Made by a program: the position numbers and the translations under genes. Positions 61,027-64,000 of a stretch of DNA of 64,000 bases are shown piece by piece. Where the stretch lies: positions 1-64,000 of the forward strand of contig NZ_NFJU01000001.1 of NCBI RefSeq assembly GCF_002160025.1, written 5' to 3'. This DNA is from Anaeromassilibacillus sp. An200 (GTDB lineage Bacteria; Bacillota; Clostridia; Oscillospirales; Acutalibacteraceae). The notes under the pieces are model-generated. The model was not told where the DNA came from. It did not search any database and worked only from the letters and a program-made list of their open reading frames with translations. Each line of letters begins with the position of its first letter. The stretch's first letter is position 1.

Positions 61027-61139
61027 TGGATTTTCCTCCTTTTTATGGTACAACCTTAATGAAATGCAGCTTGAACTGTCTTTTCATTCTAGCAAAAAGA
61101 TGCGTAAAAATCAAGCAGTTTTGCGCATTATTTTGGAAG

Positions 61140-63221
61140 TTATTCGCTCTTCTTTCCGCGCTCGGAAATAATGTTGTCAGACACGAACTTCGGAACCTCA
61201 GCATAGTGGTCGGGCTCCATCGTGTACTGGCCACGGCCCTGCGTTTTGGAACGCATGTCGGTCGCATAACCAAACATCTCGGACAGCGGAACCATAGCAT
61301 TGATCTGCTGAGCACCGGAAACAGCCTCCATACCGGAGATAAGGCCGCGGCGGGAGTTCAGGTCGCCGATAACGTCGCCCATATACTCCTCCGGAACTGT
61401 AACGACAACCTTCATAATGGGCTCGAGGATAACCGGATCCGCTTTGCGGGCAGCCTCCTTGAAGGCCATGGAACCAGCAATCTTAAACGCCATTTCAGAG
61501 GAGTCAACCTCATGATAGGAACCGTCGTACAGCGTAACCTTTACGTCCACTACGTTGTAGCCAGCCAGGACACCGGAGAGCATAGCTCCCTGAATACCCT
61601 GATCAACCGCAGGAATATACTCCTTCGGGATCGCACCGCCGACAACAGCGTTAACAAACTCGTAGCCCTTCTCGGGGTTGGGCTCGATCTTAATCTTAAC
61701 GTGACCGTACTGGCCTTTACCACCGGACTGTCTGGCGTACTTGGTGTCGACGTCAGCCATCTTGCGGATGGTTTCCTTGTAAGCAACCTGGGGCTTACCG
61801 ACATTCGCCTCCACCTTGAATTCACGCAGCAAACGGTCGACGATAATTTCCAGATGCAGCTCGCCCATACCGGCGATAATAGTCTGTCCGGTTTCCTGGT
61901 CCGTATAGGCCTTGAAGGTCGGATCTTCCTCAGCCAGTTTGGCAAGAGCAATACCCATCTTCTCCTGGCCAGCCTTTGTTTTCGGCTCGATAGCAACACG
62001 GATAACAGGCTCCGGGAACTCCATGGACTCGAGAATGATTGGATGCTTTTCATCACAGAAGGTATCGCCGGTGGTGGTGTTCTTCACACCGATCGCAGCG
62101 GCAATATCGCCCGCATACACAATCTCCAGATCCTGGCGATGGTTTGCATGCATCTGCAGAATGCGGCCAATACGTTCGTTTGTATCCTTCGTGGAGTTAT
62201 AAACCGTAGCACCGGCGCTCAGCGTGCCGGAATACACACGGAAATAGCAAAGCTTTCCGACAAAGGGATCCGCCGCAATCTTGAATGCCAAAGCGGAGAA
62301 CGGCTCGGAATCGGAAGCATGGCGATCCTCTTCCTCCCCTGTCTCGGGATTGGTACCCTTGATGGCGGGAATATCGGTCGGAGCGGGCATGAAAGCAATG
62401 ATAGCGTCGAGAAGCTTCTGCACGCCCTTATTGCGATAAGAGGTGCCGCAGACAACCGGAACCATCTTGTTCCCGATGGTTGCCTTACGGATGGTGGAGA
62501 TAATCTCCTCCTTGGTGATCTCTTCGCCGCCCAGGTATTTCTCCATCAGAGCATCATCCTGCTCGGCAACGGCCTCGAGAAGTGCGGTATGATATTCCTC
62601 CGCCTTCTCCTTCATGTCCTCCGGGATCTCCTCCACACGCATGTCCTTGCCCATGTCGTCATAGTAGACATCCGCGTTCATTTCCACCAGATCGATGATA
62701 CCACGGAAAGTATCCTCACTTCCAATGGGGAGCTGAATCGGAACAGCGTTGCAGTGCAGGCGATCCTTCATCATCTGCACAACGTGGTAGAAGTCGGCGC
62801 CCATGATGTCCATCTTGTTGATGTACGCCATACGCGGTACGCCATATTCCTCTGCCTGACGCCACACGGTCTCGGACTGAGGCTCAACGCCACCCTTGGC
62901 GCAGAAAACTGTCACGGAGCCGTCGAGCACACGCAGGGAGCGCTCCACCTCTACCGTAAAGTCAACGTGGCCGGGAGTGTCAATGATGTTGATACGATGC
63001 TCTTTCCAGAAGCAGGTCGTAGCAGCGGAAGTAATGGTAATACCTCTCTCCTGCTCCTGCGCCATCCAGTCCATCGTAGCAGCGCCATCGTGCGTCTCGC
63101 CGATCTTATGATTGACGCCCGTATAATAAAGAATACGCTCTGTGGTCGTAGTCTTTCCGGCATCAATATGCGCCATGATGCCGATATTGCGGGTCATTTC
63201 AAGTGATACCTGCCTTGGCAT
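61140..63221 (-). CDS. fusA: elongation factor G
   Basis: EF-G drives translocation. The 693-residue protein has [15 protein letters not shown] (about residues 17-31), [18 protein letters not shown] and NKMDIMGAD motifs. Domain content is normal. It lies 38 bases after rpsG and 113 bases before tuf. Confidence 0.98.
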   Translation of the reverse strand: MPRQVSLEMTRNIGIMAHIDAGKTTTTERILYYTGVNHKIGETHDGAATMDWMAQEQERGITITSAATTCFWKEHRINIIDTPGHVDFTVEVERSLRVLDGSVTVFCAKGGVEPQSETVWRQAEEYGVPRMAYINKMDIMGADFYHVVQMMKDRLHCNAVPIQLPIGSEDTFRGIIDLVEMNADVYYDDMGKDMRVEEIPEDMKEKAEEYHTALLEAVAEQDDALMEKYLGGEEITKEEIISTIRKATIGNKMVPVVCGTSYRNKGVQKLLDAIIAFMPAPTDIPAIKGTNPETGEEEDRHASDSEPFSALAFKIAADPFVGKLCYFRVYSGTLSAGATVYNSTKDTNERIGRILQMHANHRQDLEIVYAGDIAAAIGVKNTTTGDTFCDEKHPIILESMEFPEPVIRVAIEPKTKAGQEKMGIALAKLAEEDPTFKAYTDQETGQTIIAGMGELHLEIIVDRLLREFKVEANVGKPQVAYKETIRKMADVDTKYARQSGGKGQYGHVKIKIEPNPEKGYEFVNAVVGGAIPKEYIPAVDQGIQGAMLSGVLAGYNVVDVKVTLYDGSYHEVDSSEMAFKIAGSMAFKEAARKADPVILEPIMKVVVTVPEEYMGDVIGDLNSRRGLISGMEAVSGAQQINAMVPLSEMFGYATDMRSKTQGRGQYTMEPDHYAEVPKFVSDNIISERGKKSE

Positions 63222-63259
63222 AGTTTCCTCCTTCTGTCTGAAACGGTTCTAGATGAACA

Positions 63260-63730
63260 TTACCAGCGGTAATGTGCGAAAGCCTTGTTGGCCTCTGCCA
63301 TCTTGTGTGTATCGTCACGCTTCTTGGCAGCTCCACCGGCACCGTTTACAGCATCCAGGATTTCACCGGCAAGTCTCTCCTTCATGGTCTTTTCAGAACG
63401 GACTCTGGAATACGTGGTGATCCAGCGCAGGCCCAGCGTCTCCCGGCGTTCCGGGCGAACCTCCATCGGGACCTGATAGGTGGCGCCGCCAACACGGCGG
63501 GCCTTAACCTCCAGAGAAGGCATGACGTTCTCCATCGCCTGTTCAAAAACCTCGAGGGGATTCTTTCCCGTCTTTTCACTGATAATATCAAAAGCACCGT
63601 ATACGATCTTCTGGGCGACGCCCTTCTTGCCGTCGTACATGATGTTGTTGATCAGACGGGTCACGCGCTTGGAATTATAAAGCGGATCGGGCAAAACATC
63701 ACGTTTTGCAACATTGCCTCTTCTTGGCAC
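63260..63730 (-). CDS. rpsG: 30S ribosomal protein S7
   Basis: S7 organises the 3' major domain of 16S rRNA. The 156-residue protein begins with GTG as [18 protein letters not shown], and carries [16 protein letters not shown] (about residues 76-91). The GTG at 63730 is correct because GGAGGG lies a few bases upstream and the family N terminus starts there. Confidence 0.97.
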   Translation of the reverse strand: MPRRGNVAKRDVLPDPLYNSKRVTRLINNIMYDGKKGVAQKIVYGAFDIISEKTGKNPLEVFEQAMENVMPSLEVKARRVGGATYQVPMEVRPERRETLGLRWITTYSRVRSEKTMKERLAGEILDAVNGAGGAAKKRDDTHKMAEANKAFAHYRW

Positions 63731-63883
63731 TTTACTTCCCTCCTTCACAAGAATGATATCACAGGTACTCGAAAGCGACAAACTCCCGTTGGCCTCAGAG
63801 GCGTGATTCTATATCAAACGCCACTGATCCACACATTTGTGTTTCAGCCGTAGGTTTCTGTCAAATTCTGGTTGGTGCAAGAA

Positions 63884-64000
63884 TTACTTCTTGGCTGCAC
63901 CGGCCTTCGGGCGCTTCGCGCCATACTTGGAACGAGCCTGCATACGCTTGGCAACACCCTGAGCATCCAGCGTACCACGAATAATGTGATAGCGAACGCC
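63884..64000 (-). CDS. rpsL: 30S ribosomal protein S12, C-terminal fragment
   Basis: The final 38 codons of rpsL run to the window edge; the frame reads [14 protein letters not shown] through the conserved [10 protein letters not shown] end and a short AlaLys extension. The start lies beyond the window. The order with rpsG, fusA and tuf is the classical str operon. Confidence 0.95.
   Translation of the reverse strand, partial: GVRYHIIRGTLDAQGVAKRMQARSKYGAKRPKAGAAKK

Noticed and set aside
59734-63206. Long plus-strand frames opposite tuf and fusA
   Set aside because: These are mirror frames created by the strongly biased codons of the highly expressed elongation factors; no ribosome sites or known domains are seen.
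1-64000. CRISPR arrays, rRNA genes and prophage modules
   Set aside because: No repeat-spacer array, rRNA signature or phage structural gene was seen; the only mobile element is the IS66 at the left edge.

Overview
The window comes from the chromosome of a low-to-mid GC, endospore-forming Firmicute, most likely a clostridium of the Ruminococcaceae/Oscillospiraceae type. The evidence is a set of sporulation genes (spoIIM, a cwlD-like amidase, spoVM, sipL, spoIVA, an M50 protease), clostridial-type families (TIGR04086, TIGR03960/DUF2344 radical SAM pair, DUF3783, NfnAB), AGGAGG ribosome binding sites and frequent TTG starts. The species cannot be fixed from the sequence alone.

Layout. 1-2502: a complete IS66-family element (tnpA, tnpB, tnpC, inverted repeats) abutting the stop codon of pyk. 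2506-10134: pyk, a degenerate VanY-like membrane protein, tgt-yajC, a TIGR04086 membrane protein behind a hairpin that carries its Shine-Dalgarno, spoIIM, xerD and a DUF624 membrane protein. 10211-18766, mostly minus strand: a second tyrosine recombinase with a palindrome at its promoter, a DUF6873-like protein, an HlyD adaptor/FtsX-type permease pair without an ATPase, radA, a CwlD-like amidase, a MATE exporter behind a hairpin, and DUF3783. 19059-19458: five tRNAs (Val, Asp, Phe, Gly, Cys). 19518-28108: a protein quality-control block (tig, clpP, clpX, lon, engB, then a YerC-type regulator, a methyltransferase and hslO). 28216-38984: a phosphoesterase, thrC, an M19 dipeptidase, YraN, rnhB, rbgA, two signal peptidases, rplS, the radical SAM pair and an M50 protease pair. 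39130-41385: NfnAB-type flavoenzymes. 41653-45077, plus strand: two tiny genes (one of them spoVM) followed by sipL and spoIVA. 45164-58675: the conserved Firmicute block yloC-remA-gmk-rpoZ-priA-def-fmt-(metallopeptidase)-rsmB-rlmN-prpC-prkC-rsgA-thiN. 58885-64000: a phosphoesterase and the str operon end (tuf, fusA, rpsG, partial rpsL).

The most interesting region is 41.6-45.1 kb. A 27-codon gene, too short for routine gene finding, matches SpoVM, the curvature-sensing peptide that anchors the SpoIVA shell on the forespore. It sits immediately before sipL (SPOCS plus LysM) and spoIVA, so all three parts of the spore-coat basement are side by side. In Bacillus subtilis spoVM also follows thiN, as I recall that map, so the locus keeps an ancestral neighbourhood with an inverted orientation. 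Other points to follow up are the VanY-like protein that has lost all its zinc ligands, the terminator/SD-sequestering hairpin at 6963-7014, the perfect palindrome at the start site of a recombinase gene, and the MATE leader.
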